Part shown: in pieces, positions 44,943-58,290 of the stretch
How positions within the stretch are numbered: the stretch's first letter is position 1
Layout: every line of letters starts with the position of its first letter
NCBI GenBank assembly: GCA_035771175.1
Contig: CM069604.1
Coordinates: 14,881,115-14,945,114 of the forward strand
Length of the DNA: 64,000 bases
Source of the DNA: Paratinospora sagittata
Lineage: Eukaryota > Streptophyta > Magnoliopsida > Ranunculales > Menispermaceae
Direction: 5' to 3'
Program-made: the position numbers and the translations under genes
The notes under the pieces: generated by a model
What the model saw: the letters and a program-made list of their open reading frames with translations, nothing else
Databases searched by the model: none
What the model was told of the DNA's origin: nothing

Positions 44943-47089
44943 GAAGTTTTATCTGAAGGTGGGGAACGAAACATAGGTTTGCGTGTTTCATAACTTTTAT
45001 TAAAGTTTACATTCAATTATTATTATGTCTACTATTCATTTACACTGCATTATGTCATATACTGTTTATACTGCCGCACATATGCCTGTATATTTGGAAT
45101 TCATGTATTGCACTGTTATAATGCCGGATTTGTGGTCAATCTGACTCAACTAGACTCGGTCTTGTCCTCAGTAACTTTAAATAGTGAACGGGAGGCAGCG
45201 GGCTGCTCTAGGCAATTGGTATTTAAGCAGACCTTGTGCCTCACCTCTCAACTGGGGACTGATCTAGTTGGTCTTATTGAAAGCTATCAGCTTATACAGT
45301 AATACTGAATGTCCTAATCTTGCACGTCGTGATACCGACCCTAATAAGGATCACCAGACGTGCCAAAGTCAGTCTAAATGTCAAGAAAGACTAGACCAGT
45401 AGACTAGACCAGTTCATGCATTGGCATCATACATATCACCACCTAAGGACGTATATGGTTTATGACTCATAGAATAGTTAGGAGCATTGCTCACTATTCA
45501 TTATATTTCTCTGGAGAGGGACGTACATGAGAACCCGGCTACACCCGGGGAGGGACATCAGTACGTGAATTCAGAGCATCGTTCCTGTACGTGAATTCAG
45601 GTGATGTACGTTCATCAAACCATTACGAGACGGTGTCATGCATACATTCATATTGATTGATTATGATGCTCACATGTGTATTTAAGATATTTGATATTGA
45701 AGTATGCTTTATTAATTGTTATACTCATGCACTATTTACCCACTGAGCGCGTTAAGCTCACTCCATTATTATCTAATCTTTCACAGGAAATTAGAGTGGA
45801 CTGGGTGCAGGTTATGGGGCCCACATTTTGTACCCTTTGTATGATTTATTGGGGATTTTGGGAGTATGTTCCCTTGACCATTTTATGCACAAAAGTATTC
45901 TGAATTAAATGAAATCAGATTTGTACTGTGTGTACCGTATTTTCGCTGCGCACTCTGTTGTTACCATTATTATTGTCCAAATGCGCGCCCCGTCCGTGAG
46001 TGTACTGCCGGTTTAGGCGCGTCCGGGCGGGGTGTCACATAGATTGTATTATTATTTTTGAATTATTAATCAAACACAAACTTAGTATTTTATTGTTTCT
46101 ATTTTTTCTTTTTCCCCTTTTTTCTCATGAAGAATTTAAGCAAATAATGGTAAGCCTCACAACTAATTAAACATACTTTTTCAATTGACATGGTAATGTG
46201 TAATTTGGATCAACTTCTAATATTTATCAAACTTTTTGCAATTATTTCTAGAGAAAAAGAAGAAAATGATAAAGACAAAGAATATAATGCTATGAAGTTC
46301 TCGAGAAAATATTGATAATTAAACGCACACTTTTTTTATTTTTTTGAGAATTTTTTAAATTTTTTTGTAAAAATAATAATTTTTTCACCAATCAAATAGA
46401 GTCTAAGTTCATTTGTTTCACATTAATTATAATGTTCTCAAACAATAAATTATATTAGTGAATATAATATAATATACTGCATAATTTTCGAGTAAATGTG
46501 AAGAAATATTCATGTTACAATTTCTAACATGTTTTGAAGAAGAAAAAAAAAAATATAATTCAATTATCATTCCGTGGAGGTGCATATATGATCGTATGAG
46601 CTTGCAAAATGATGGGCTAATCTAAAAGCAAGAGTTTTACTAACCCAAACTCACAAAAAAGAAAGAAAGAGAATTTCTGACATAATATTGAATTAATCAT
46701 CACGTTGAAACAAAAGATAAATCTCCGTAGCAGTGGATAATTTTCATAATATTTATGAATTTTTTATTTACTCTTCACACGTATCTATATCTATATATTT
46801 TATTATAATGAGAATACTTAGATTGGGAAGCCGTTTTAGTTGTTTAAAACTCCTCCAAAAAGTTTATCCTAAATTTTTACTAAAAAAATATTTTTTTTAC
46901 CTATTTTTGTTATATTTTATATAATCAGCTTCATCGCCATATCAAACACTCTCTCCTTCAAAGTTATTACGATCATATTAAAAAAAAATAAAAATAAACA
47001 TATATTTATTTTGAATATATATATATTATTAATTAAAAGTAAAAATCAATGTAATAGAGTTAGAGATTCATCGAACTTCTTTACATCCA

Positions 47090-47180
47090 GGGTTGCTTGA
47101 CAGGCAGCGGTGCGTTTCGTTTTTCTTCGTCAAGAACCGCTGTTTTGTCTCTAAGTCTTTTATTTCTCTCCATTTCACAG
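47090..47180 (+). promoter_or_regulatory. EIF3C: Probable 5' UTR exon of eIF3c and leader-intron donor
   Basis: After AT-rich promoter-like sequence (46900-47080), a less AT-rich stretch ends CACAG and is followed by GTAAGAG (donor at 47181). A likely acceptor is AACATAG ending at 48139, placing a leader intron of about 960 bp before the start codon. The transcription start is not determined. Confidence 0.5.
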
Positions 47181-48206
47181 GTAAGAGCTCAATCTTCTTC
47201 TTCTTTAAGTTATCGAATCCGACAGATCTATCTCGTTCGGTAACTTTTGTTTCTGCAAAAAATTCTCATGCATTTCGACAATAACTCGTTGATCTAGGGT
47301 TTTGTTTTAGTTTCTTCGCCACTAATGCAGTCATTTTGGGGCAAAATCTGTTCGTTCTTTTATTTTTCTTTTGTTTAATGTTTCTTATTTCTAGGGTTTT
47401 ATATGCAATTTCCTTCGTTGGAGATTCGTTTGATTTCATGAATGTTTTGAAATTCTTGCTTTCTTCGATCCTGTTCTGTTCTTCGCTTCTCTGTGTAATC
47501 TCTGTTGATGATACTGATGGAGTTTTATATCGAACTAGAATGTCTCACTTATTTCGGTAATATTGATTGGAACGCAGGTTACCTAGGAAGATAGGATATT
47601 GATTGTTTTCTTTGGATGGATAATTTAGTCTGTAAAGATGTTATGTTGATTCTCTTTTTGTTTTTAGGTTTGTAAACATGATGAAGCTTGATACTAGTGG
47701 TCTTGATAGCTAGTGTACATTTTCTTATTGTGCTTTAATCGGTTGTTGAATATGTAATTGTGTCCATGAATTTGATATCTGTAAATTACGTAATATTGCA
47801 ATTTGTTTATTTGCAGTTACTAAATTTCTAGATGTTTTTTTTTCTTCTGTTATACTTTCTCAAAATCAGGGTTTTCTTGGTATTCATATTAGTAAAGCAA
47901 TATATTACTTAATTGTTTGTCAAGGATTATTAGGGTTCCAACTCGGTAACAAGTATAGATTGTTTGCATTGCATTAATCTGTAATTGGGCTGATTTTTAT
48001 CGAATTTTCGACCGAGTTTTGGAGAATGTATCTACTGTTTTGAGCCTGTGATGGGCGAGTTGATTTTTTTTTTTAATTATTTTTTTTGCTTTACAGTCTC
48101 TACAGGAATTCTTGATGTTTCTTTTTTCTTTGAACATAGGTTTTTTGTTGTCATTGTGGAGGAATTCTTGTGTTAGGATCCTTTTGGTCGCGGCAAATAC
48201 TACAGA

Positions 48207-51200
48207 ATGGCTTCTCGTTTTTGGACTCAGGTTTGTTGAATCTAGAATGTGAGTTTTGCTAGTATATGATAATGAAACCACATGAAAAAAATAGAGAAAA
48301 TTGAACTTTTTTGTGGCTGTTGACAGGGTGACAGTGACACTGAGGAAGAGGAGGAGGTTAGTGATTATGAAGATGAAGAAAGAGTTGGAAACGGGGGTGG
48401 AGCTGGTGAGGCCCCTGGAGGTGTCGCAGGAAACAGATATTTGTTGCGACCTGGGAGTGATAGTGATGACTCTGATGGCCATAAGCGTGTTGTTCGATCT
48501 GCCAAAGATAAGCGGTTTGTGGAGATGTCAGCTACTGTTGATCAGATGAAGAATGCCATGAAGATTAACGACTGGGTTAGCCTTCAAGAGAGCTTTGATA
48601 AGATCAATAAGCAGCTTGAGAAGGTCATGCGGGTTACGGAGTCTGAGAAGGTCCCTACCCTTTATATCAAAGCACTTGTGATGTTGGAAGACTTTTTGGC
48701 TGAGGCTCTGGCCAATAAGGAAGCTAAAAAGAAGATGAGCAGTAGCAATGCCAAGGCCTTGAATTCCATGAAACAGAAACTTAAGAAGAACAACAAGCAA
48801 TACGAGGGTCTAATTAATAAGTTTAAGGAAAACCCGGAACGTGAAGATGACGGACGTGCAGATGATCAATCAGAAGAGGAGGAAGATTCTGGTTCAGAGT
48901 ATGAAGAGGATCCATCTAAGATTGCTATGACGTCAGGGTCAGAAGAGGAGGATGAAGATGAAGATGAAGGGGATGAGCAAGTTGAAGGAAGTGGTGGGTG
49001 GGAGAAAAAGATGAGCAAGAAAGATAAGCTCATGGACAAAGAGTTTATGAAGGACCCTAGCGAGATTACATGGGAAACAGTTGATAAGAAGCTCAAAGCA
49101 ATTGTAGCTGCTAGAGGTAGGAAGGGAACTGGAAGGCTGGAGCAAGTTGAACAGCTCACTTTCTTGACTAAGGTTGCGAAAACCCCTGCACAGAAACTTG
49201 AGATTTTGTTCAATGTCATCTCCGCTCAATTTGACGTGAATCCAAGTCTCACTGGGCACATGCCTGTAAATGTGTGGAAAAAGTGTGTTGAGAATATGCT
49301 TGTCGTTCTTGATACTCTCGAGCAGCATACAAACATTGTGGTGGATGACTCTGTTGAACCTGAAGAGAATGAAAGTAAGAAGGGAGCAGACTATAATGGG
49401 ACAATTAGGGTTTGGGGCAACTTGGTTGCATTCGTTGAGCGGTTAGATGTGGAGTTCTTCAAGAGCTTGCAAGGAATTGATCCTCACACTAGGGAGTATG
49501 TAGAGAGGCTTCGAGATGAACCTCTGTTCTTTGTTCTTGCTCAAAATGTTCAAGATTATTTAGAGCGCATAGGGGATTTTAAGGGAGCGTCTAAGGTTGC
49601 ATTGAGACGGGTTGAACTTGTTTATTATAAGCCTCACGAAGTTTATGATGCAATGAGGAAGCTGGCAGAACAAACAGAAAACATAGAAAATGGTAATTTG
49701 GATGGAGATGAAGAGCACCAAGTAGTTGAGGAAAATAAGGGTCCACCAGCTTTTGTTGTTACTCCAGAGCTTGTCCCGCGAAAACCCACTTTTCCCAGTA
49801 GCTGTAGGACACTTATGGATGAATTGGTCTCTCTTATTTACAGGTATGGGGATGAGAGAACTAAAGCCCGAGCCATGCTATGTGACATATATCACCATGC
49901 AATCATGGATGGGTTCTCAAATTCGCGTGATCTACTGCTAATGAGCCACTTGCAGGATGGTGTTCAACACATGGATGTTTCAAGCCAGATACTTTTTAAC
50001 AGGGCTCTGGCCCAACTTGGTCTCTGTGCTTTTAGAGTTGGTCTTGTCACAGAAGCTCACGGTTGCCTCTCAGAGTTATATGCTGGTGGAAGGGTGAAGG
50101 AGTTACTTGCACAAGGTGTCCCACAGAATCGTTATCATGAGAAGACTCCAGAGCAGGTAAAGATCTCTATATTTGATCCTTTTTACTGTCTCTGTTTTAG
50201 CATTTAATATTGAATGATCTTAACAAATGACTTGTGTGCGAAACAACTGCTGCTAACTTCCTTGTATCAGAATCATAAAAATTGGTGGGTAGCTTATTCA
50301 TTGGTTTTTTTTATTTATTCTTTTTTTTGCTAAGAAGAAATTTGAATATCTTTTGAACTTCCATTATTTGAAATTTTTGTCAAAAGGAGACGTTTCTTTT
50401 TAACATTTTCAGTAGAGTAGAGGGTTTTTTTGGGGTCGAATTGCAATATTATGCTATTTAGTTGTAACTTAATCCCATGTGTATAATGTTGATATTTCCC
50501 GTCTTATCAACTCAATGCTGAGCCTATTGGAGCTAGATACAATTATGTGAAATTGTGAATTAGTGGTCGCAAAAATATGACTGGCTTTGGATACTATGTC
50601 ATCTGAAGAAAATGGTATTGGTTGATAACATGGGTTGTCACAATGAAGCTATTCCTATCAATGCAGCAACATAATATGTATCTAGGTTTTTGTTCTCGAT
50701 GTGGGCTGGTGGAGAATTCAACGTCTAATCTTTAAACTCTCGATAAGGAAAAGGAAGATGATGTAATAAGGTGTAAATATGTTAAAAAAAAAGAAAACGT
50801 AGAACCATCACTGACGCAAACAGGTCTAAATTATGGAGGGAGGGAGTGGGAGAAAAAAAACTTGGGGTTTAGGGAGGGAGAGATAGCTTCGGAGGGAAGG
50901 AGGCTTTATCATTTGTTTTATTTGATCTTTTTGTTCCTTTCTTTGTATGTGGCTGATTATTTTACCGGTTTGAAAGTAAACCAGTCAAGGTACTAGAGAG
51001 GGAAGGGGGAATCTGGTCTTGATCCATGACCTTGTGAGCTCTTTTCTTTGTTTCATAAAAGAAATTATACTTAGCTGGTTTAAAGAAATCCAGTTAAGCT
51101 TGAATCCAATTTCACCTTCCTGGATGTTGCCACTATTTGAACCTTTATGTTTCTTTCCTTTGTACATGGGTAACTCACCTTGTGAGGTTATCTATCTTGT

Positions 51201-52277
51201 CAACAACATAACCACATTATACTTTGCTAATTAAAGAAGACCAATAACTGCATCATGAATATTTGCTCAATTCTCTTTCTTCAGGAAAAGCTACAGCGGA
51301 TGCAGCAGATGCCATACCACATGCACATAAACCTTGAGCTCCTGGAGGCTGTACATCTCATATGTGCTATGCTCTTGGAGGTCCCAAACATGGCAGCAAC
51401 TGCCCACGATTCCAAACGTAAGGTCATAAGCAAGACATTCCGTAAGCTGCTCGAGGTCAGCGAAAGGCTTACCTTTGTAGGCCCACCTGAGAATGTTCGT
51501 GATCACATCATGGCTGCCACAAGGGCCCTTAGCAAGGGAGATTTCCAAAAAGCTTTCGAAGTTATTAAATCGCTCGATGCTTGGAAGCTCATGAAGAACC
51601 ACGACAATGTTCTTGAGATGCTAAAGAGCAAGATCAAAGAAGAGGCTCTGAGAACTTATCTATTCACCTATTCATCGTGTTACGACTCCCTTAGCTTGGA
51701 CCAGCTCACCTCCTTGTTCGACCTATCTGAAGCCCATGCACACAGCATTGTGAGCAAGATGATGATCATGGAGGAGCTCCACGCTAGCTGGGATCAGCCT
51801 ACTCAGTGCATCGTTTTCCACAATGTTGAGCACACCCGATTGCAGGCTCTTGCATTCCAATTGACCGATAAGCTTGCAATCCTTGCAGAAAGCAATGAGA
51901 AAGCATTTGAGGCAAGAACAGGTGGAGGGCTTGATGGGCTGCCATCTAGGCGCCGGGAGACCCAGGATTATGCAGGTGTCATAGCCGGGAAGTGGCAGGA
52001 GAATCTCTATCAGGGAAGGTTCAGTGGTTACAGTGGCCGTTCAGGATATTCGGGCGGCAGACCATCCTCAGGCCAGGGTTCCGGAGGCGGGTTTTATAGG
52101 GATCGAACAGGGCAATTTCGAGGAACCGGAGGGTATTCTTCGGGAAACCAGAGCATGCGGTACCAAGATGCTTATGGAGGGGTTGGAAGAACACCGTATC
52201 AGACAGGTTCTCCGCGGGGATCGCAGATGGACACTTCTGCTCGGATGGTCAATCTCAACAGGACAGCTCGCGTGTAG
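48207..52277 (+). CDS. EIF3C: Eukaryotic translation initiation factor 3 subunit c (intact gene)
   Basis: CDS exons: 48207-48230, 48327-50156 and 51285-52277 (948 codons plus stop), with GT-AG introns. The protein begins [12 protein letters not shown], as in other eIF3c proteins. It then has an N-terminal acidic stretch, the eIF3c N-domain ([20 protein letters not shown] onward, residues about 60-600) with an internal acidic linker ([24 protein letters not shown]), the C-terminal PCI domain in exon 3 ([40 protein letters not shown]) and a Gly/Arg/Tyr/Ser-rich tail ([20 protein letters not shown]). eIF3c is a core scaffold of eIF3, which loads initiator tRNA and mRNA on the 40S ribosome in the cytosol. 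Length is close to the plant family (about 900-950). There are no internal stops. It is the only complete gene in the window. Confidence 0.95.
50157..51284 (+). other. EIF3C: Second coding intron of eIF3c
   Basis: 1128-bp intron with donor GTAAAG and acceptor TTCTTCAG. Its last 150 bp (from TTTGAACC at about 51135) were duplicated at 39050-39201, giving the left border of the eIF3c-FAAH duplication. Confidence 0.9.
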
Positions 52278-52509
52278 AGAGAAAACATAACGAAATCATT
52301 GGGTGAGGAAACAATTGCCTGCGCGGGGAGCTGTGGTTTTACTTGCTGTTTTTGACAAGAGCTTGGGAGGTTTTAGCCTGAGGATTGTTATTGTTGAGTT
52401 CTTATATTTTAGTTGCTCAAGAACTGTATTAGAATTGTTTAGCATCTTTTGGGGTTTTGTTATTCATCTCTTGAAGCAAGTCTTCAAGAGTTTTAAGTGT
52501 TAGAATCGT

Positions 52510-52587
52510 TTTTAACTGCAAAGGTTTTTCTTTGGTCAGGGGAACTATTTTTAACTGCAAAGGTTTTTCTTTGGTCAGGGGAACTAT
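52510..52587 (+). repeat. 39-bp tandem repeat in the eIF3c 3' UTR region
   Basis: The unit TTTAACTGCAAAGGTTTTTC..GGTCAGGGGAACTAT occurs twice, 39 bp apart. Confidence 0.9.
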
Positions 52588-53002
52588 GTTATGGACTTGA
52601 ATTTTTATTTTTCATTTTTAAAATTTTCCTCGTCTAGTAATTTTTTGTTTTTGGCTTCCTAAACTCAGTAACGCATTTTTGGTTTACCACAAGTAGATTA
52701 GGTGTAACGGGTTTGGTTCGGTCGGAGTTAAAATTCAATTCAACCCAAACAGTTCATGTTAAGATGGATGAGGTATGGTTTCAAAAAGATGCTGGCTTTT
52801 CATTGGAAGGGCACCATCACTCTTCCTGGTCCAGAGTACTGGTTTGCTATTCATGGTGTATGTGCTATGTGATGAGGCATCAATCTATTGCTTGGGGGCT
52901 ATTTGTGATCAGGAATGATGACAGCTCTCAGTTTTAGAATCTTTCAAATCCTGTAATGGAAGCCATTCTGAATAAATTGTTTGTGATCAACAGCTGCTGC
53001 AG

Positions 53003-55892
53003 GACACTGTTATTCCAGAACCACCAATGTTTTTTCCTGAGTTCCCACCACAAGGTTGTTACTTCTTTTTGAGCTACCAGCTAAGTTCTTGCTTCCTTTG
53101 TCTACTTTTCTCTGCTTATCCCACCGCTCTTCCTGAAGAATCATTAACTAGCATTAGGGTATTCTCTGAAATAAATATGCTGAATGAAAATCGAGGTTAT
53201 ATGCTTTTGTGATTTCTTATAATGTTACTCTTATCGTTTCTTAAATCTTTCCAAGGATCCATTTGTCTATGAATCCATTTTGGAACTCCTTTGCATTGAG
53301 TATTAAAAGGGCAAGTTTTCATTTGATGAGAATGCAAAAAAGACTGGTGTAAATTTGGACTACAAATAAGAGATTTTTCATAATCTCTCGTGTCTATATC
53401 TCTGTTAAAAAAAAATAAAAAAAATTTGGACCATGAGAAAATTGATTGCTTCTTTGTCAGTGCTGTTGTTATTTCATAAGCGGGAAAACTTCAGAAGTGA
53501 GGGCTTCTTCAGCCTAGGAGCTTCTGCTGGAACGAGGCAGTTGAAATGTAGTCTTAAACTGCTACTCATGATTTTCATGTACAACAATAAGGAAATGCTA
53601 AAAGCACGATCTTTGTGAATTTTAGAGCCGGAACCTGGTGTTCTTTCCATGGAAGAAGACAATACACCTATTGAACGTGTTGAATCAGCCTTGAAGTGTC
53701 TTCCATTTTATGATCCTGCTCCTCACTGGACTGGTAGCTCATCTCCATTTTTATACTGGAAAATACGGGACTTTGCTCATGCTTATCGATCTAGGCTTGT
53801 GACTCCAACAATGGTATTTTCCCCTGATCCTTGGGGCTTTTTATACTTTATTATTCAAACTGAAACAAGGTGACTCACTTTTAATATTTAGGTTGCAGAG
53901 CACATAATCTTTGGAGTGGAGGAATTCAACAATAAGGACCCTCCAATGCCAATGTTGATATCTTTTAGTGCAGAGGAAGTGAGAAAGCAAGCTGCAGCTT
54001 CCACAAAAAGATTTGAAGAAGGTAGTGGTTACTTTTGGCCAACATATATTTTTGTTCATGTCGTTAGAGATGCTCCAGGAAAGTACTAATACAACAAAGG
54101 TTACTCTAAACAACTTTTGTATATAGGCTTATCTTGACTGTGCATGTGCTATACTTCTCATAGATTATTGCGGGCTTTGCAGGGAACCCTCTGTCTATCT
54201 TGGATGGAATTTTTGTGGCCATCAAGGATGATATAGACTGCTGTCCTTATCCAACAAAAGGTATTACTGGGGAATGGGGAAAATTATGTTTCTCTCAAAG
54301 TTTCCTCCAAATGAGATATCCTGTGGCTGACTATTGTATAATATCAGGTGGGAGTAAATGGTTCCATGAGATCCGGAAATGCAGGATGGATTCAGTTTCT
54401 GTTTCAAGATTGCGGAGCTGTGGGGCGTCATTTTTATAGGAAAGGCAAATATGCACGAGTTTGGCCTTGGAACGTCGGGAAATAATCCAAATTATGGGTA
54501 TGGTGTATTCCATTCCAAGTATAGCAGTTTGAGGTTCAAATCTTTCATTTTTTCAGCATGTTGAAGTTTGCTCATGCTTCTACTTGACATATAATGTTAG
54601 TAGAAGGTCCAAATTACTATAGGTCGAACCTATCCTGTTTCTACAGAAAGATGGTTGGCCATGAATGGACTGCCTGTACCTCCAATTTCCTTTTTGCTGT
54701 CAGTTTCAGCAATGCAGTTCATCTAACAACAAACCTAATCTGAATCATAGATTTGTGAACCAAACCAAGAACTGAAAAAATATAGACAAAATGTTGGATT
54801 GTACCAGTCTTTACGAGGGGAAGATAAGAGGGTATTGAATGTGAGAGGAAAGCATGTAGTGAGAAAATGTAGCATATTTCCTATGCATCTGTCTTGGGCC
54901 TGTTCTTGAGTGCTAAATTTTCTAGCAACTCAGAGAAATGAACACTTTGCTACAAGTTGAAGGTTCTAAAAGACTGAGAAGTGTGCCAACATAAACATGG
55001 GTGGAGGACGTAAGAAAACAAAGGAAAGTGTGCACTTTGCCTGAAGATATGGCTAAAAATAGTGTCAAATGGTAGGTAAGGATTATACTGCTGACTCCAA
55101 TAATTGGTAGTAGCATATATATCATTTTGTCTTGTCTTTATATGCATGTTCTGCGTATACTCTTCTTGTGTGTGTAGGTCTAATTAGTTCTAATTTTCTC
55201 TCTCCATTTCCTTTGCTCACATGAAACTCTTACTGTCCTGTCATTTAACATTGGAAAGATACTGATCCGATTACAGAACAACAAGAAATCCACATGGACT
55301 TGAAAGGTACACGGGTGGGTCCTTCTCAGGCCCAGCCGCATTGGTAGCTGCCGGATTATGTTCTGCTGCACTTGGAACAGATGGTGGAGGTTGGAACAGT
55401 TAGGATTGTGCATCACAGTGCTATCAATTTATTCTCCTAAGTTGTTACTCATGTTTTGTGGAAAGGGCAGGTTCAATCCGTATTCCTTCTTCACTTTGTG
55501 GGGTAGTTGGCTTGAAAACAACACATCGAAGGATTGACATAAAAGGGTATGCTAACCATAAAAGGATTTAAATCTTCTACATCTTTCCTATGAAACTGCG
55601 ATGAAGTTTTAATGTTTCCATCATTTTATTATGATGTAAATGTGGTTAAAGCTTTGAAACTATCGCCATGATCTTTTAGTTCTTTGTATCAATTTTACTA
55701 TTTTATGCATTTTATTTTTAATGCTAGGCAAGATGTAATTATAAAAGATAAATTCAACTTCAACATAAGACATGGAATTAGCAATCTAAGTTTGTGATCT
55801 GCATTAATTTTGTTATGCAGCGCTATATGTGATGGTGGGACTGTGGAAATTATTGGACCAATTGCAGCTACTGTTGAGGATGTCATGCTAGT
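53003..55892 (+). pseudogene. FAAH: FAAH fragment C: 5' and middle exons downstream of eIF3c
   Basis: Exons: 53003-53054 (DTVIPEPPMFFPEFPPQ), 53626-53814 (ERVESALKCLPFYDPAPHWT, YWKIRDFAHAYRSRLVTPTM), 53892-54021, 54183-54260 (PLSILDGIFVAIKDDIDCCP with the catalytic Lys), 54348-54497, 55277-55389 (RYTGGSFSGPAALVAAGLCS), 55471-55546 (SIRIPSSLCGVVGLKTTHRR, catalytic Ser) and 55821-55892. A 2-base insertion at 54420-54426 (TGTGGGGCGTC) shifts the frame before GKANMHEFGLGTSGNNPNYG. The signature GGSSSG is GGSFSG here. Exons after 55892 are missing: similarity with fragment B ends at 56373. The first exon (FAAH N-terminal helix) is not identified. The frame shift makes a functional enzyme unlikely unless the assembly is wrong at that point. 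Confidence 0.88.
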
Positions 55893-56373
55893 GTAAGTTT
55901 TCTGACTCTGCACATTGCTTGTTAAATTTTCATGTTGAAATTTTCATATCCTGCTGTTAATGGCTCAAGATAGAGTCCCGAAGTCAATGAGCAAGAAGGA
56001 TTGTATGAATGATGAGTTGCCCATTACTAATTTGAACGTGTTTGAAAAACCTATAGAAAAAGCTCCTTATAGAAGTTTTTCTCTAAGCAGAAGAAAACTC
56101 AAGAATGTCATGCTTTTAATTGTTGAAATTGTATACACATTCGTTTCCATGTTTGCCCTGAGCTTGCTTCTAGTAATGTCATTCTTTTACTGAAATGGAA
56201 AATTTGCTTCTAGTTTAGAAATTCTCTTTTGACAGCTATTGGAAGCTTTGAAGTTTCTTCTAGAGCTTACATCCACTTGAGGATGTAAAAGATCCGTCAT
56301 TTTTACGGTGGCTTGAGCTTTCTTTGTTTTTCTTTTGAGCTAATTCTATTGTTCAATAAGATAGAGTACTATG

Positions 56374-58290
56374 GCTCTTTTTCTTCAAGTTCTTGTTCTT
56401 TTCTACGCTTCAATTTTTTTAATCTTATGGTCATATGTCCGTCCTATTTATCCCATTTTCTTTTTCTCTGCCCTTGCTTAGTATCCTCTAAGTGTGTTGT
56501 CACCTATTAGTCATTTCCTTCTTATTCTCTTATTTACTTCTTATATCTGCAGAGGATAATTGTCCGTCAAAATCTTGAATAAATTCAATTGAGATTGAAA
56601 TCAATGAATTGTATGATTTACATATATGATATGAATCTAGATCGCCAATCACAACTTTATGGAATTTAATTTATACTTTTGCTAACTGTTCCTTTTTCCC
56701 AATTTAAAGTTCCAAAGTGAACTAATCTATTTTAGTTATAATTTTATTTATGACGAGGGTCATCCTCACAAAAATATATACTTCATAATTGTTCATCTCT
56801 TATGCCATCTCTTATCCTAGTAAAAAGTTTAGTTCATTCTAAGTTTTTTAATGAGGTTTAATGGTCCAAACGCATGCCTAAAAGTTCTATTCAAAAACTA
56901 TATATTCTTTAGATTGGTACAATGAGTATAGAATGCATGATACCTGAAATCTAGATTATATGCTTTTTCACTTTTTGTGATAATTCTGTGAATCATTAGA
57001 AATGAACCATGAACTGTATGATTCTCCTAATTTTTTTTAGATTCCTATAAGATTCGGAAGCATTTAGATTGATGTTAACTATTAAGGATCTGAATCATTT
57101 ACCCTTGGAATCAAATCATGAATCATAAAATTGATAAATTCAAATCGAGATTCTATTCGTGCTGCAGAGTAGTGTCCAAGTGCTGATATGCAGTGTTGGA
57201 CAACGGACACAAACTGTGTTAATGCAGTTGTCTTGTTTTTTCCAACAAGGATATTTCAGTTTCAGATGGAGAGTTTGGTAACATAGCTTGGGTGCTATAT
57301 AAGGTGGATATGGATATATGCTTGGTTTATCACTTTCAGAAACCTGATGCAGACAAAACATTTACATGTTCTGTGATATGCGCTTTGACATGATTTTAAC
57401 ATGGAAATGGGGTGGGGAGATATCCATGCTATAGGCTAAAAAATTCTGGGAGATTTTTATTTTTATTAAGTTAATTTATGATGAGCAAAAATCCATACTA
57501 CGGTTTGCATTTTTGGATTGGCATTCCTAGTCGGTAAGAGTGTGCATGGTTCTAATGACGAATCAGTAAGCTTCCTGATGCATGATCTATTCAAGAATAC
57601 GTGATAAGAGCTTTGCCTTGCTGTTGTAAGTTGGTAACCCTTAGGATTATATATATATATATATTCTAACCAGCCTAATCTCAATCTTTTGTTAAGCACT
57701 GGAAAGTCAGGAAGCCATTTCATGTTCTGCTCCCTGAACTGGTGAAGTACCCTTCCTGACTGCTGCTGTAGACTTTCTTTAACTCCTTTCCTTTTCTCCC
57801 TAATCTTGCATGGAACAAATAGAAAATCCCCAATATTGCTCATATAGCATTCAATATATGTACATCTTGCAGCATATTGGTACCACTCATATGGTTCTGC
57901 ATTACCATTTTTTTGGTCCACGCAAAGTATTTGAAGGAAAGTGCAATATATTATCTTGCAGTTCACAAATCCCATCTTTTGGTCAAGTTTTGATGTCTAT
58001 AGAAAATATTGTTAGTATAAGAAAAGTTTTCCTAATTGGCAGCCTGCACATAATATTTACAAAAAGTTTATTTTTGGTTTCTTCTGGTTCTACCTTGTGG
58101 TTTTGAGATTATAAGCTCTTGCTAAATAGAATTCACCATAGAGCTATAATTGTAATAATACTTCATTTTCCATTCCCGCAAACTTTTGCTGCCTGAATGT
58201 AAAAGGGTGTTTGTCTTCATCATAATTCAAAACATTGCGTCGTCATTTCTATGTTTATATATCTCTCTCTTATCTCGATACTTTTTCTAG
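56374..58290. other. Non-coding sequence between FAAH fragment C and the acidic exon
   Basis: AT-rich; it has an (AT)n run near 57646-57662. No exon I can support was found. The 169-codon minus frame at 57466-57975 shows no motif. Confidence 0.5.

Larger units (their letters stand above)
44534..46039 (+). mobile_element. Solo LTR, 1506 bp, TSD TAGAT
   Basis: It starts TGTAATACCC and ends GGGGTGTCACA. The 5-mer TAGAT is at 44529-44533 and 46040-46044. The uninterrupted repeat copies confirm the empty site (TTTTAGATTGTATTATT). A promoter region with a TATA-like box (CTCTATATAAG, 44733-44743) follows the 20-bp repeats. No internal domains are present, so recombination between two LTRs likely removed the body. 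A related LTR begins at 63864. Confidence 0.88.
44325..46650 (+). repeat. FAAH 3' flank repeat, copy 2 (split by a solo LTR)
   Basis: It begins with GACAAACTCCGTTGAACCTG, which in copy 1 lies about 200 bp after the last exon, so the exon itself is missing here. It continues after the LTR (46045 on) to AAAGCAAGAGTTTTACTAACC near 46640, the same end as copy 3. Confidence 0.85.

Noticed and set aside
44581..44956. Open frame reading MPERSGACQNVQA repeatedly
   Set aside because: Translation of the 20-bp tandem repeats of the LTR promoter region; no sign of a protein gene.
48866..49328. Minus-strand frames within eIF3c
   Set aside because: Antisense of the acidic part of eIF3c exon 2 (poly-Ser from GAA/GAT codons).
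57466..57975. 169-codon minus-strand frame
   Set aside because: Composition is AT-driven, it has no motif, and it lies in sequence with no splice or promoter signals; probably chance.
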